Shown piece after piece: positions 18,541 through 26,530 of a stretch of 64,000 bases of DNA. Under the pieces are notes generated by a model, which made no database searches, had not been told where the DNA came from, and worked only from the letters and a program-made list of their open reading frames with translations. This DNA comes from Hominisplanchenecus murintestinalis. Its GTDB lineage: Bacteria > Bacillota > Clostridia > Lachnospirales > Lachnospiraceae. Every line of letters starts with the position of its first letter. Within the stretch, counting starts at the first letter, position 1. A program made the position numbers and the translations under genes. The stretch spans positions 48,726-112,725 of the forward strand of contig SRZB01000005.1 of the NCBI GenBank assembly GCA_004793585.1, written 5' to 3'.

Positions 18541-19458
18541 ATGAAAGAACAAAAAAATTTTAGTGCTTCAGGCAATGAACAAGGTATTGGGGTTACAAGG
18601 GAATTTGGAAAATGCTGCGGCAGGAGGAAAAACCGCGGTTTGCAAAAAGGAGCCTGGCTTGGGTTTGCAATGGCGATCTGCTGTACGCTGTTGTTTAGCA
18701 TTCGCGCGTCTGCCGGGGACGTTACTATGCAAAACAAGAAATGGGTATCCGGGCAGCGGTATTCCTATACAGACGTAAACAAGGATGGGGAACTGGAGGA
18801 GCAGGATCATGGGATTGGATGCTATAAGATTAAGATAACAAAGCCGGGATATATCCGTGTGGAGGTAAAGACATCGCCGATTCCGGGGGCAAAGGGTTAT
18901 GTTTCTCGGGGAACGTCAGTAAGAGTATTGGATTCCAGGAAAAAAGAGATTTATGATAATGATGATGACATTTATGCGGGGAAAAGGGACTTTGACGTAG
19001 CGCTCAAAAAGGGGATTTATTATCTGGAGATAGATACGAATAAGAAATATCAGATGCGCTATACGTTTACGGCGACCGGGAAAATCAAAGGAAAGAAGCC
19101 TGCTGTGACAGCTTCTAAAGCATCTTTGCTTCCGGCGGGAAAGACTGTAAAGGGCGTCCTGTATTGTGATAGTAACGGATATTATTATAAGATTAAAGTC
19201 CCAAAAAAGAAGAAAGTTACTATATCATTCAACTCCAAAATGAATAGTGGTATGGCGCTTCAGGTATTGGTATTAAAAGGGAAAGAGTTGCGGACAATAG
19301 ATGAAAAAGGCAATATGGAAGGAAAAGACATCATTAGCTGGTGGGACATCAGAAGAAGGGGGAAAGATAAGGTGTCGCTAAAGCTAGCGGAAGGCACATA
19401 TTATATTCGTCTGTTTACTTTTGGGGGAGGGCAGTATTATACAATGAAGTGGAAATAA
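18541..19458 (+). CDS. secreted protein with two pre-peptidase C-terminal-like (PPC) beta-sandwich domains
   Basis: 305 residues. The N terminus copies the layout of the large surface protein upstream: a polar head of about 38 residues, then KGAWLGFAMAICCTLLFSI and an Ala-type cleavage site (ASAGD). Two PPC-like beta-sandwich units follow: one around GCYKIKITKPGYIRVEV to GIYYLEIDTN, and one around GYYYKIKVPKKKKVTISF to GTYYIRLFTFGGG. Such modules usually accompany exported enzymes or bind surfaces; no catalytic domain is present. Strong AAAAAAGGAG site. Probably transcribed with the surface protein gene 91 bp upstream. Confidence 0.7.
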   Translation: MKEQKNFSASGNEQGIGVTREFGKCCGRRKNRGLQKGAWLGFAMAICCTLLFSIRASAGDVTMQNKKWVSGQRYSYTDVNKDGELEEQDHGIGCYKIKITKPGYIRVEVKTSPIPGAKGYVSRGTSVRVLDSRKKEIYDNDDDIYAGKRDFDVALKKGIYYLEIDTNKKYQMRYTFTATGKIKGKKPAVTASKASLLPAGKTVKGVLYCDSNGYYYKIKVPKKKKVTISFNSKMNSGMALQVLVLKGKELRTIDEKGNMEGKDIISWWDIRRRGKDKVSLKLAEGTYYIRLFTFGGGQYYTMKWK

Positions 19459-19459
19459 A

Positions 19460-19602
19460 GTAACAGTTCAGCCTTCGGCTTCACTATTACGGAATCCAGC
19501 CCATTTAAAGTTTGCTGTTCGCAAAGGGCTGGATTCTCCGGCTGAATTTACGCATTCTCACGGACTTTGCAGCAAGCGTAAAGTCCTGGGCTAAACTGTT
19601 AC
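19460..19602 (+). mobile_element. MITE-like element, copy A (143 bp)
   Basis: Begins GTAACAGTTCAGCC and ends GGCTAAACTGTTAC, an imperfect terminal inverted repeat. Inside are two nested hairpins: AATCCAGCCC/GGGCTGGATT and GGACTTTGC/(G)TAAAGTCC. It is the same length as copy C at 37490-37632 and nearly identical to its complement. No clean target duplication is visible (left GAAATAAA, right AAATTTTC), so this is probably an older insertion. No coding capacity. Confidence 0.75.
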
Positions 19603-19630
19603 AAATTTTCAAACACGCTCTTGCAAAGAA

Positions 19631-19659
19631 ACAAATTTGCAAAAGAGGAAGTGTATAAT
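19631..19659 (+). promoter_or_regulatory. promoter with shared ACAAATTTGCAAAA box (copy 2)
   Basis: ACAAATTTGCAAAA at 19631-19644 and TATAAT at 19654-19659, preceded by another TTGCAAAG at 19621-19628. The 23-base offset from box to -10 is identical to the copy at 13911. It drives the lipoprotein gene at 19689. Confidence 0.5.
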
Positions 19660-19688
19660 AGAAGTATAAAAAAGAAGGAGAGGATACT

Positions 19689-20993
19689 ATGAAAAAGAAA
19701 TTAGCAGTATTAACATTGGCAGCGGCAGTGGCTTTTAGCTCTGCCGCGTGCGGAGAAAGCGGATCCGGTTCAGGAGCGGCGAGCCAGGAAGCAGGAAATC
19801 AGGAGACGACAAGTCAGGGAGCGGCGAACCAGGAAACGGCAAGCCAGGAAACAGGGAAACAAGAGACAGAAAACAAAAGTGAGACATCAGCTCCAGCGGA
19901 TGCACAGGAAGTGGCAGACGCACCAGACAATGGAGAACCTACGGGCGATCTGAAAGAAGCGTGGGAAGATGTGATTTTGGCGTCGCCAGTGATTGAGGGC
20001 AGGACAGTATCTTATGGGCCGATTACGATGGAACTTCCAGAGGGGTATGTTGTAGAGGATAAGAGTTCGGCAACACCTACATTTTATGCAGTTGACGCCT
20101 TGCAGAGTGAATATACTCCCCATATTGGTTTTTCAGGGAGCGGCATGAATGTTTTTACATCGGATTCTGCTGAAAACCAAAAAACTATGGAGAACCAGAC
20201 AAAGAAGAACCTGGAAGAAATCGAGGGGGCGGAATATCAAGGTATGACGTCCTACGAGGAGACAATGCTCGGTGAGTATCATGTTGCCCGGGCTGCGGTT
20301 TCTTATACATATAACAGTATGGCGCTTGTCTGCGAAAGCTATGCTGTTTATGAAAAGATGGATGAAATGGGTAACGGCGTGATGATTGAATATTACGGTC
20401 TGGAAAATGATACGGAGCATCTGGAAGCGGCAAGGGCGGCAATGGATTCTGTCGCATTGCTTTCAGGGGCTTATGAGCGTGGAAGCTTAGTAGACAAAAT
20501 AAGTGATTGGAGTCTGATGTTCGATTCAGCTTCGGGAAACGCCCTTGCTGTTGAGGGGACAAAAGTGACTTATGGTCCTCTGCAGATTGATTTGCCGGAA
20601 GGCTATACGGCATCGGACGAGACGGCGGAGTCACCTGTATTTTATGGACCGGACGGAAGCAGTAATTTTAGTTTTAATTTTTCAGAAGATTCTTATTATC
20701 TGCTTTCGGATAAAAACTATATAGAAAACATATTTACAGAGACTTTGTCCGGTCTTGGCTATGAAAATATAGAGATGGGGCCGGTAGAGACGCGGGATAT
20801 CAATGGGCATAGCGCATATGGGACAGTTTTTGCATTTGACGCTGAGGGGACAGAAGCGGCAGAAGCGATGTATATCATATTTGAGTCAACGGATGAGTTA
20901 TATACCCCTGTGCTTACAGTTACCTATGTGGGAGGCGTGGAAAACGCAGAAGCGATTGATGCGGCTTTTGAGAGCATTAAAATTATAAAATAA
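19689..20993 (+). CDS. lipoprotein with two tandem PsbP/DcrB-like domains
   Basis: 434 residues. Signal peptide with lipobox SSAAC (lipid Cys near 21), then a Gln/Glu/Thr/Ser-rich low-complexity linker (about 22-95). Two related domains follow, at about 105-250 and 285-434; each begins with the same pattern (VSYGPITMELPEGYVVED and VTYGPLQIDLPEGYTASD) and ends with an AIDAAFESI-like helix. The internal duplication is therefore clear. The fold resembles the PsbP/DcrB group of small exported proteins; function is unknown. The ATG follows AAGAAGGAG. The next gene starts 19 bp after its stop. Confidence 0.72.
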   Translation: MKKKLAVLTLAAAVAFSSAACGESGSGSGAASQEAGNQETTSQGAANQETASQETGKQETENKSETSAPADAQEVADAPDNGEPTGDLKEAWEDVILASPVIEGRTVSYGPITMELPEGYVVEDKSSATPTFYAVDALQSEYTPHIGFSGSGMNVFTSDSAENQKTMENQTKKNLEEIEGAEYQGMTSYEETMLGEYHVARAAVSYTYNSMALVCESYAVYEKMDEMGNGVMIEYYGLENDTEHLEAARAAMDSVALLSGAYERGSLVDKISDWSLMFDSASGNALAVEGTKVTYGPLQIDLPEGYTASDETAESPVFYGPDGSSNFSFNFSEDSYYLLSDKNYIENIFTETLSGLGYENIEMGPVETRDINGHSAYGTVFAFDAEGTEAAEAMYIIFESTDELYTPVLTVTYVGGVENAEAIDAAFESIKIIK

Positions 20994-21012
20994 ATCAAAG
21001 GAGAAAAAGCAA

Positions 21013-21324
21013 ATGGAAGATGGAGTTCTTGTATATTTACCGAATAAGAAGAATTTTGAGGGGAGAGTAACTATAGGGATCCAGGGGATTGACGTTAAAA
21101 AGACGAGCAGAATAATTTCAGGTATATTTGGGGCGCTTGGACATGCCCTGGATAAAGGGAAAGACGCACTATATTTTAAATGGGAGGATATTACCAGCGT
21201 AGAAGAGATAGAGAAGGCAGGATGCATGATTACGCTAAAGAATGGGGAAGCCTATAAAATAATATTCAATCATCCTAAAAAATCTCTCCCATATCTTATG
21301 AATATGGTTCAGGGAAGAGTATAA
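21013..21324 (+). CDS. small cytosolic protein, bacterial PH/GRAM-like
   Basis: 103 residues, no signal peptide. A beta-rich profile with VTIGIQGIDVKK, ALYFKWEDITSVEEIE and MITLKNGEAYKIIFNHP resembles a bacterial PH- or GRAM-like domain. It follows the lipoprotein gene by 19 bp with a CAAAGGAG site, so it is probably in the same transcript. Function unknown. Confidence 0.6.
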   Translation: MEDGVLVYLPNKKNFEGRVTIGIQGIDVKKTSRIISGIFGALGHALDKGKDALYFKWEDITSVEEIEKAGCMITLKNGEAYKIIFNHPKKSLPYLMNMVQGRV

Positions 21325-21360
21325 AGAAGCAGGGAAGTTTTCCCGAATACCATTGGAGTC

Positions 21361-21395
21361 AAAGACCGCCATTTGCAAGGGCGGTCTTTACCTTT
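21361..21395 (+). terminator. intrinsic terminator
   Basis: AAAGACCGCC at 21361-21370 pairs with GGCGGTCTTT at 21380-21389, with a short pyrimidine-rich tail. It ends the lipoprotein/PH-like unit. Confidence 0.65.
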
Positions 21396-21486
21396 GTTCA
21401 GAAATAACCCAACAAAAAAGTGGTATTCCTTTTTATCTTTTGCTATACTGTAACCAAAATATTTACAGGGAAGCGGTGAACATGAA

Positions 21487-22875
21487 ATGGCAAGAGATAA
21501 GAAATCAAGAAAAAAAACGGCTGGGAAAAAAGAACAGAAAATTACACCCTTTGATAAGATGCTGAATGAAGTGGCGGGGGCGTACACGGCAAGAAAGTAC
21601 CTGGAGGAATGTATGAAATTTCCGCTGGACGCCGTACAGCGGATTCCTCAGCGGTATCGACTGATTGCCCTTGGGTTTGTGAAAGGAAGCAGCCTGGAGG
21701 AAGTGAATGAAAAGCTTCTGGAGTCCGGGTGTGAAAGATTATATGCCAGGAATATGTGGGAGGCGGGGCTTATTTATGCATTTTTACATGGAATTTCCTG
21801 GTCCCGCTGGCAGGAACTGCAGAAAATCTGTGAGGATGTGCGCAGAGAGCAGGAACAGCAGGAGAAATGGTTTCGGAAACGGGAAATCCGTCTGGAAGAT
21901 TTGGAAGAATATTTGAAAGAAAATTCTGCGTCGTCCGAAGAACGGCGGGTAACTGCCTATATGACCAGGCAGATAGAGCAGAAGCTGGCGGAACTGGAGG
22001 GGGACGAGGAAGAATTTCGGAAATTTCTCATGGAAAATCTGGAGTGCTTCAGCAGGGTGAGGGAAAAAGCGAGGTATTATTTCTGCAAATATCTTTATCA
22101 GTATCTTTGCCAGAAGATAGAGGACGCGGCGCTGGAAGTGGAGAGAGGTTTTGATAAGTCGGAAATTTTCCTTCAGATGAAAATGTTTAAGGCGACGGCT
22201 GTACTTCAGCGGAAGACGATGGATGCCGGGAAAGTGAGGGAAATACTGAACCATGCGGCGATATCCAGCGGCGGGATATTCCGCGCTTTTGATGAGTTTT
22301 ATTTTGGGTACGTAACGATGGAGTGGGTAGATGTGATGCTTGAGTACTATGGAAATCCGGAAGGGCTTTCGGAAGACGGGCGGGAAGAACTTGCCGCGGT
22401 TCTGCGTGCCTACGATTCTTCTTACGAGGAAAAAACGGATGAGGAAGTACTTACAGAGGTAATGGAGGAGATAGAGAAAAGAGAAAGGGAGCTGGATAAA
22501 GGGAAGAAGGGAACCTACCAGAGCGGCAGGGGCGGTGAAAATGCAGTGCGCAGCTATATGAAGGGCGGGCTGGATATAGACAGAACTACTTTTATATGTT
22601 TTCTTCTGTTTTTTGCACATGGGACAAAGCTGCCGCCAGAAGAAGTTATGGTGAAAGAGCGGCTGAACCATATGCTTTTGGAATGTGGTTTTCCGGCGCT
22701 GGATGAAAAACAGGATTTTGACAGCTTTGTTCTCCATTATATGGACGCGGACAATCCCGAGGACTACCTAATAGAGGAAGTAATGCGCTATGCACAGATA
22801 GAACAGAACTCCTATCTATATAAAACCTTCCGCGCTTCCCGGAGTATGGACAGGGAATGGTGGAAAAGGCTTTAG
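21487..22875 (+). CDS. hypothetical cytosolic helical protein
   Basis: 462 residues, mainly charged alpha helix. A basic N terminus (KKSRKKTAGKKEQK) leads into helices rich in Glu/Arg, with coiled-coil character around 115-190 and 330-355 (EVLTEVMEEIEKRERELDKG). No catalytic motif, signal or membrane segment is visible and I recognise no family. The ribosome site is weak (AGCGGTGAA), so a slightly different start is possible. A TATACT at 21444-21449 may be its -10. The gene stands alone between terminators and is followed by a duplicated scrap of the surface-protein gene end. Confidence 0.6.
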   Translation: MARDKKSRKKTAGKKEQKITPFDKMLNEVAGAYTARKYLEECMKFPLDAVQRIPQRYRLIALGFVKGSSLEEVNEKLLESGCERLYARNMWEAGLIYAFLHGISWSRWQELQKICEDVRREQEQQEKWFRKREIRLEDLEEYLKENSASSEERRVTAYMTRQIEQKLAELEGDEEEFRKFLMENLECFSRVREKARYYFCKYLYQYLCQKIEDAALEVERGFDKSEIFLQMKMFKATAVLQRKTMDAGKVREILNHAAISSGGIFRAFDEFYFGYVTMEWVDVMLEYYGNPEGLSEDGREELAAVLRAYDSSYEEKTDEEVLTEVMEEIEKRERELDKGKKGTYQSGRGGENAVRSYMKGGLDIDRTTFICFLLFFAHGTKLPPEEVMVKERLNHMLLECGFPALDEKQDFDSFVLHYMDADNPEDYLIEEVMRYAQIEQNSYLYKTFRASRSMDREWWKRL

Positions 22876-22897
22876 CTGGAAATGGCGATTTATTCGA

Positions 22898-22950
22898 GGG
22901 CAGGCAAAGAACGTCAAGATACAGAAATAAGGAAAAAGTGCTCAGGGTTT
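22898..22950 (+). repeat. duplicated 3' end of the large surface-protein gene
   Basis: This stretch copies about 18416-18470 (end of the surface protein gene plus its downstream bases): GGCAGGCAAAGAACGTCAAG, ATACAGAAATAA and GCTCAGGGTTT recur with a few changes. It lies right after the hypothetical gene and overlaps the 3' end of the CPBP gene on the other strand. Confidence 0.65.
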
Positions 22951-23961
22951 CTGGAGGCGGAAAGGCTTCGTAAAAAGGAATCCTCCAAAGACAATTCCAT
23001 TTATTAAAATAACAGGCAGCAGCTCTCCCCAGGCGACAGACTGATTCTGAAAAGCATCCATAGAACCTCCGGAGAGAATCGCCGATAAATTATTGTTCAG
23101 GAAATGCAGGATTACCGGAACCCAGATATTCTGCGTTTTCATATAAGCCCAGGCAAAGAAGATTGCCAGGAAAATACAGGTAACCATCTGTGCTGCCGCC
23201 ATCGGAAAGCCTGTTTCTGTTGAGTAGTAGAAAAAGTCAAGGGGAAAGTGCCAGATTCCCCAGAGGGCTCCCAATATGAGCGTCCCCCTTTGCACGCCGT
23301 ATTTTTTCTGGAGAAGCGGCTGCAGGTAATACCGCCATCCATATTCTTCACCGAGAAAAACAATATACACCAAGAAGAAGTTTATGGCAAGCGCCGACAG
23401 GCTTATCCAGATATTCAGGTTTTTACAAACTGCTGCAATAAGGGGCAGGCATCCAGATATGGCGCAGGAAATTACCAGCCGGAGCGCAAACAAAACAATA
23501 AAAAGAGCGATGCAGGCTACGGATGCTTTTCCGTTTTTCCATGTAAGCCCGCAGGCTTTGCGCCTGTTCTTTCCTGCCACTAGAAGAAGGATCCACCCGA
23601 TCAGGCTTCCGCCGATTAACACATACTGGCTGGCGAGATTCCATGCAGAAAGTGCCGTTCCGGATACGATAGCCAGCTCATTCGGCAGCAGGATGGATAA
23701 CACGGCAATTGCAATCATCACCGCCGTGACCAGCAGAAAAAAGCGGAAAAACCATTTCGGCAGATCGGCATCTTTTTTTCTGAACAGCAGGAAGCCCAGC
23801 ATTACTCCGGCGGCTGGATACATCATCTGAGCATTTGGAAATACATTTAAATCCATATGGTATGCTGCGCCATACCACATGAAAAACCCCATAGCAAAGG
23901 TAATGCCATACGCGATGAGAAAGAATATCATCAATTGATTGTTTTCCGGTTTCCCTTTCAT
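22942..23961 (-). CDS. CPBP-family intramembrane glutamic protease
   Basis: 339-residue polytopic membrane protein of the CAAX-protease/bacteriocin-processing group. The three family motifs are present in order: EEYGWRYYLQP (EExxxR), WGIWHFPLDF (FxxxH-like) and HFLNNN (HxxxN/B). The start follows GGAGGGAGAATCT. The lipoprotein gene upstream on the same strand ends 12 bp before this ATG, so the two form one transcript. Members are implicated in peptide maturation or self-immunity; no bacteriocin gene is visible nearby, and the substrate is unknown. Confidence 0.88.
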   Translation of the reverse strand: MKGKPENNQLMIFFLIAYGITFAMGFFMWYGAAYHMDLNVFPNAQMMYPAAGVMLGFLLFRKKDADLPKWFFRFFLLVTAVMIAIAVLSILLPNELAIVSGTALSAWNLASQYVLIGGSLIGWILLLVAGKNRRKACGLTWKNGKASVACIALFIVLFALRLVISCAISGCLPLIAAVCKNLNIWISLSALAINFFLVYIVFLGEEYGWRYYLQPLLQKKYGVQRGTLILGALWGIWHFPLDFFYYSTETGFPMAAAQMVTCIFLAIFFAWAYMKTQNIWVPVILHFLNNNLSAILSGGSMDAFQNQSVAWGELLPVILINGIVFGGFLFTKPFRLQKP

Positions 23962-23973
23962 AGATTCTCCCTC

Positions 23974-24390
23974 CTACCGGATATTGAACTGCACTAGCTT
24001 CATATCTTCATCAAAAGCAATTGTAAACTGTATCTTTCCGTCGGCATATTTTCCAATCATAATGACGCCCCCGAAGTGTTCGCCTGTCTGCTCATTTTCA
24101 GACCCGGCGGTAACGGTCTTTTCTATTTCTTCAAATTTCCCGCACTTATCAAGATATGGGTCGGATGCCTGGGCGAACTGCTCTGCGGTAAGGCTTTGCT
24201 TCAACTCGTCGACGCCCATATCAAGAATACTCTGGTAATCTCTTACATTGAAAAATGCAATGGCTTTCATCGCTTCTTCTTTTATGTTTTCCTCATCAAA
24301 CTTATCAGAGAGCTGGTTTTGTGAGCATCCTGTTAAGAAGAGCAGAGCCAACATTCCTGCGAACATTATCTTTTTCATAAATTTTCTCAT
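23974..24390 (-). CDS. DUF3887-like lipoprotein
   Basis: About 138 residues from the ATG at 24390 (a GTG at 24399 is also possible). Signal peptide with lipobox FLTGC, then a compact domain with a helix pair (ENIKEEAMKAIAFFNVRDYQSILDMG) and beta strands ending in IQFTIAFDEDMKLVQFNI. This matches the DUF3887 pattern, a cystatin/NTF2-like exported domain. It is co-transcribed with the CPBP protease downstream, suggesting a joint role at the membrane. Confidence 0.7.
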   Translation of the reverse strand: MRKFMKKIMFAGMLALLFLTGCSQNQLSDKFDEENIKEEAMKAIAFFNVRDYQSILDMGVDELKQSLTAEQFAQASDPYLDKCGKFEEIEKTVTAGSENEQTGEHFGGVIMIGKYADGKIQFTIAFDEDMKLVQFNIR

Positions 24391-24417
24391 GATTTGCACA
24401 ACCTTTCTTTATCATTA

Positions 24418-24481
24418 TTCCCGGGGAAGCGAGCCAGGTGACTGCCGCGAGGGGGATCCCGCTGCCTGGCGCAGTTTTTTT
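24418..24481 (-). repeat. palindromic intergenic repeat, family 2, short copy
   Basis: On the minus strand it reads GGCAGTCACCTGGCTCG, close to a segment of the longer element at 31169-31290 (GGCAGTCACTTGGCTCG), and both end in a CGGGAATA-like block. GCCAGG pairs with CCTGGC to form a hairpin; a run of seven Ts on the plus strand lies next to it. It separates the sensor-kinase gene from the lipoprotein gene and may act as a terminator or processing site. Confidence 0.5.
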
Positions 24482-24483
24482 GA

Positions 24484-25722
24484 CTATGATTGCCCCGGAA
24501 ACATCACAGTCACGGAGAAAATAGTTTTATCCTTTGACACTTCCAGTTCCCCGTGGTATTTTTCCAGCGCCTGCTTTACATTTTCAAGCCCCAGGCCTTC
24601 ATGGGCGCTTTGGGGTTCCCTGGAGGCAAAGCCGTACGGCAGGGTATTCTGGATTTTAATAACGGTGAAATCCTGTATCTGCTCCCCACGAATCCAGAGA
24701 CGAAAATCCTGACTGCCTTTTCCGGCTTCCAGGGCATTATCCAAAAGATTGGAGAAAATAGTGGTAATGTCCATGTCTGAGAGAAAACCGGTATCTATCC
24801 CGCCCAACATACATTCCACCTGTTCCTCCGGCAAGTCTTTCAGCTTATCGTTCAGGACAATATTCAGCATCCGGTTGTCGGAGTAGAACTTTAACCCCAG
24901 AGAATTCAGCATTGCATGGACGTCTGTAAAATAATCCTGCGTCTGTTCCATAGCGTATATGTGGTTTCGGATATCGTGGATGATTTTTCTGGACTGGCTG
25001 TAGTTTTCCTCCAAATCCATGTAGTACTGGTGCGTCAGGGAGTTCTGGTTTTCCATCATTTCCACCTTATGTTTCAGATCCTGGTTTGCCGCCACATCGT
25101 ACCAGAAATAGAGGCAATAGAAATTCATCACCAGCAGCATACCGCTGAATACAATCAAAAGTCCATAGCCATAGCGCATGAAAAAGACTTCCCCGGATAT
25201 CAGATGGAGGAAAATCAGCGCGATGCTGAACAGTGGAATCAGTATCATTCCGCGTATTTTTAACCGCTTCCGATCCTCCACATAGCGTTTGTTTAAAAGC
25301 TTCCCCAAAACCATAGTGGACAGAATCAAAAGAAACTGTTTCAGCAAAATGGTCACATAGCTGTAAGTAACTGCATCCAGGTAAAAGAAAGAGGAAAAAT
25401 GGGCGGTACAGAAGATGGCAATCAGCTGTACGATATACATTGACGCCATATAAATTAACTGATAGAGCAGCCCCATCCTGCTTCTGTGGTACAATAGCCA
25501 GCCGATTCCCAGATAATAAGGTGTAAGCACCGCCATCGTAAAGGCATCGTTCCTGATGACATTTGGGAGAAGTACCGACAGCAGGGCGAAGATTCCCCAA
25601 GCAACAATTTCCCCCCACTGATTTTTCTCTGTCTTTCGCGGAAGTATCCGCACCATGAAAACAGCGCATCCCGCAAAAACAGAGATTTCCAAAAGTATAA
25701 GAAAGAATCCCAGGGCCATCAT
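24484..25722 (-). CDS. AgrC-like GHKL sensor histidine kinase
   Basis: 412 residues from ATG 25722, which overlaps the regulator stop by four bases (ATGA). Six or so membrane helices occupy about 1-200, then a dimerisation helix with KIIHDIRNH (phospho-acceptor His249) and a GHKL ATPase with TTIFSNLLDNALEA (N box) and HEGLGLENVKQALEKY (G box). This is the AgrC/quorum-sensing kinase architecture (HATPase_c_5). The cognate LytTR regulator is directly upstream. No agrB or agrD-type peptide gene is present in the window, so the signal is unknown. Confidence 0.9.
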   Translation of the reverse strand: MMALGFFLILLEISVFAGCAVFMVRILPRKTEKNQWGEIVAWGIFALLSVLLPNVIRNDAFTMAVLTPYYLGIGWLLYHRSRMGLLYQLIYMASMYIVQLIAIFCTAHFSSFFYLDAVTYSYVTILLKQFLLILSTMVLGKLLNKRYVEDRKRLKIRGMILIPLFSIALIFLHLISGEVFFMRYGYGLLIVFSGMLLVMNFYCLYFWYDVAANQDLKHKVEMMENQNSLTHQYYMDLEENYSQSRKIIHDIRNHIYAMEQTQDYFTDVHAMLNSLGLKFYSDNRMLNIVLNDKLKDLPEEQVECMLGGIDTGFLSDMDITTIFSNLLDNALEAGKGSQDFRLWIRGEQIQDFTVIKIQNTLPYGFASREPQSAHEGLGLENVKQALEKYHGELEVSKDKTIFSVTVMFPGQS

Positions 25723-26435
25723 AAATTCCTTCCTCCCTCCAGTTTTTTGGAAAGATAATCCATCAGCGCCTGCTTCCACAGCTTTTGCTTTTTCTGGGAG
25801 AGGGGAATTTCTATTCCATTGTCAAGGAAAATCTGGCTTCCCTTTACGTTTTTTACATGCTGCATATTTACGACAAAGCTTTTGTGCGGCATGGAAAAGC
25901 CGTGTCCTTTCATGCGTTCATAGACGTCTCCAATCCGGCTTACCATAAAATACTCCTCGGCTCTGGTTACGATGTGTACCCGCCTGTTTGAATACTCGAA
26001 ATAATAAATTTCTTCTGCCGGCAGGCACGCCACCCCGTCTACTGTCCGAAAGTCTAAGACCACGGAATCCCTGGGAGCTTTTAGATGGCGGAAAATCTCT
26101 TCCAAAGTAGTTATCATGCTTTTTTGGTTTACTGGTTTGAGAAGATACTGAAAAGCGTGTACAGAAAATGCCCCGGCGGCATAGTCCCGGTATGCTGTCA
26201 GATAAACGATTTTTACTTCCCAATCTATTTTTCTGAGGGCTTTTCCCGTCTCGATTCCATTCATGCCCTTCATGTCGATATCCAGAAATACCGCGTGATA
26301 CGGTCTGTAATCCTGTAGAAGTTCTTCCCCCGAAGAAAAGCAGGAAACTTCTGTTTCTGGATTCCATTCCAAAATCAGTTTCTGCACCTGAGAAATAACA
26401 GGCTCTTCATCATCACAAACTGCAATCTTGTACAT
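25719..26435 (-). CDS. LytTR-family response regulator (AgrA/LytR type)
   Basis: 238 residues from ATG 26435 (AAAGGAAAGGAAG site); the longer frame would run through the promoter. Receiver domain at 1-120 with acidic pocket CDDEE, phospho-acceptor Asp52 in VFLDIDMKGMNG and the conserved Lys in LLKPVN. The LytTR DNA-binding domain follows at about 135-238 (EEIYYFEYSNRRVHIVT, FVVNMQHVKNV). First gene of the two-component operon, translationally coupled to the kinase. The inverted repeat over its own promoter suggests autoregulation. Confidence 0.92.
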   Translation of the reverse strand: MYKIAVCDDEEPVISQVQKLILEWNPETEVSCFSSGEELLQDYRPYHAVFLDIDMKGMNGIETGKALRKIDWEVKIVYLTAYRDYAAGAFSVHAFQYLLKPVNQKSMITTLEEIFRHLKAPRDSVVLDFRTVDGVACLPAEEIYYFEYSNRRVHIVTRAEEYFMVSRIGDVYERMKGHGFSMPHKSFVVNMQHVKNVKGSQIFLDNGIEIPLSQKKQKLWKQALMDYLSKKLEGGRNL

Positions 26436-26462
26436 TCCGCTCTTCCTTTCCTTTGTGTTTTC

Positions 26463-26503
26463 AGTATAAAGTTCCGGCAGAAACAAGTAAAGCCTGCCGG
26501 AAC
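26463..26503 (-). promoter_or_regulatory. promoter of the LytTR operon inside an inverted repeat
   Basis: On the minus strand TTTACT (26491-26486), a 17-bp spacer and TATACT (26468-26463). GTTCCGGCAG (26471-26480) and CTGCCGGAAC (26494-26503) are perfect 10-bp arms that straddle the -35 box, an arrangement that fits an operator. Confidence 0.55.
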
Positions 26504-26530
26504 GAAAGACAAAAATCATGTATTAAAAGA

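Noticed and set aside
21784..22737. 317-codon minus-strand frame opposite the hypothetical helical protein
   Set aside because: Rich in Phe/Leu/His as expected of the reverse of a Glu/Lys-rich coding region; the plus-strand frame has the better start and composition.
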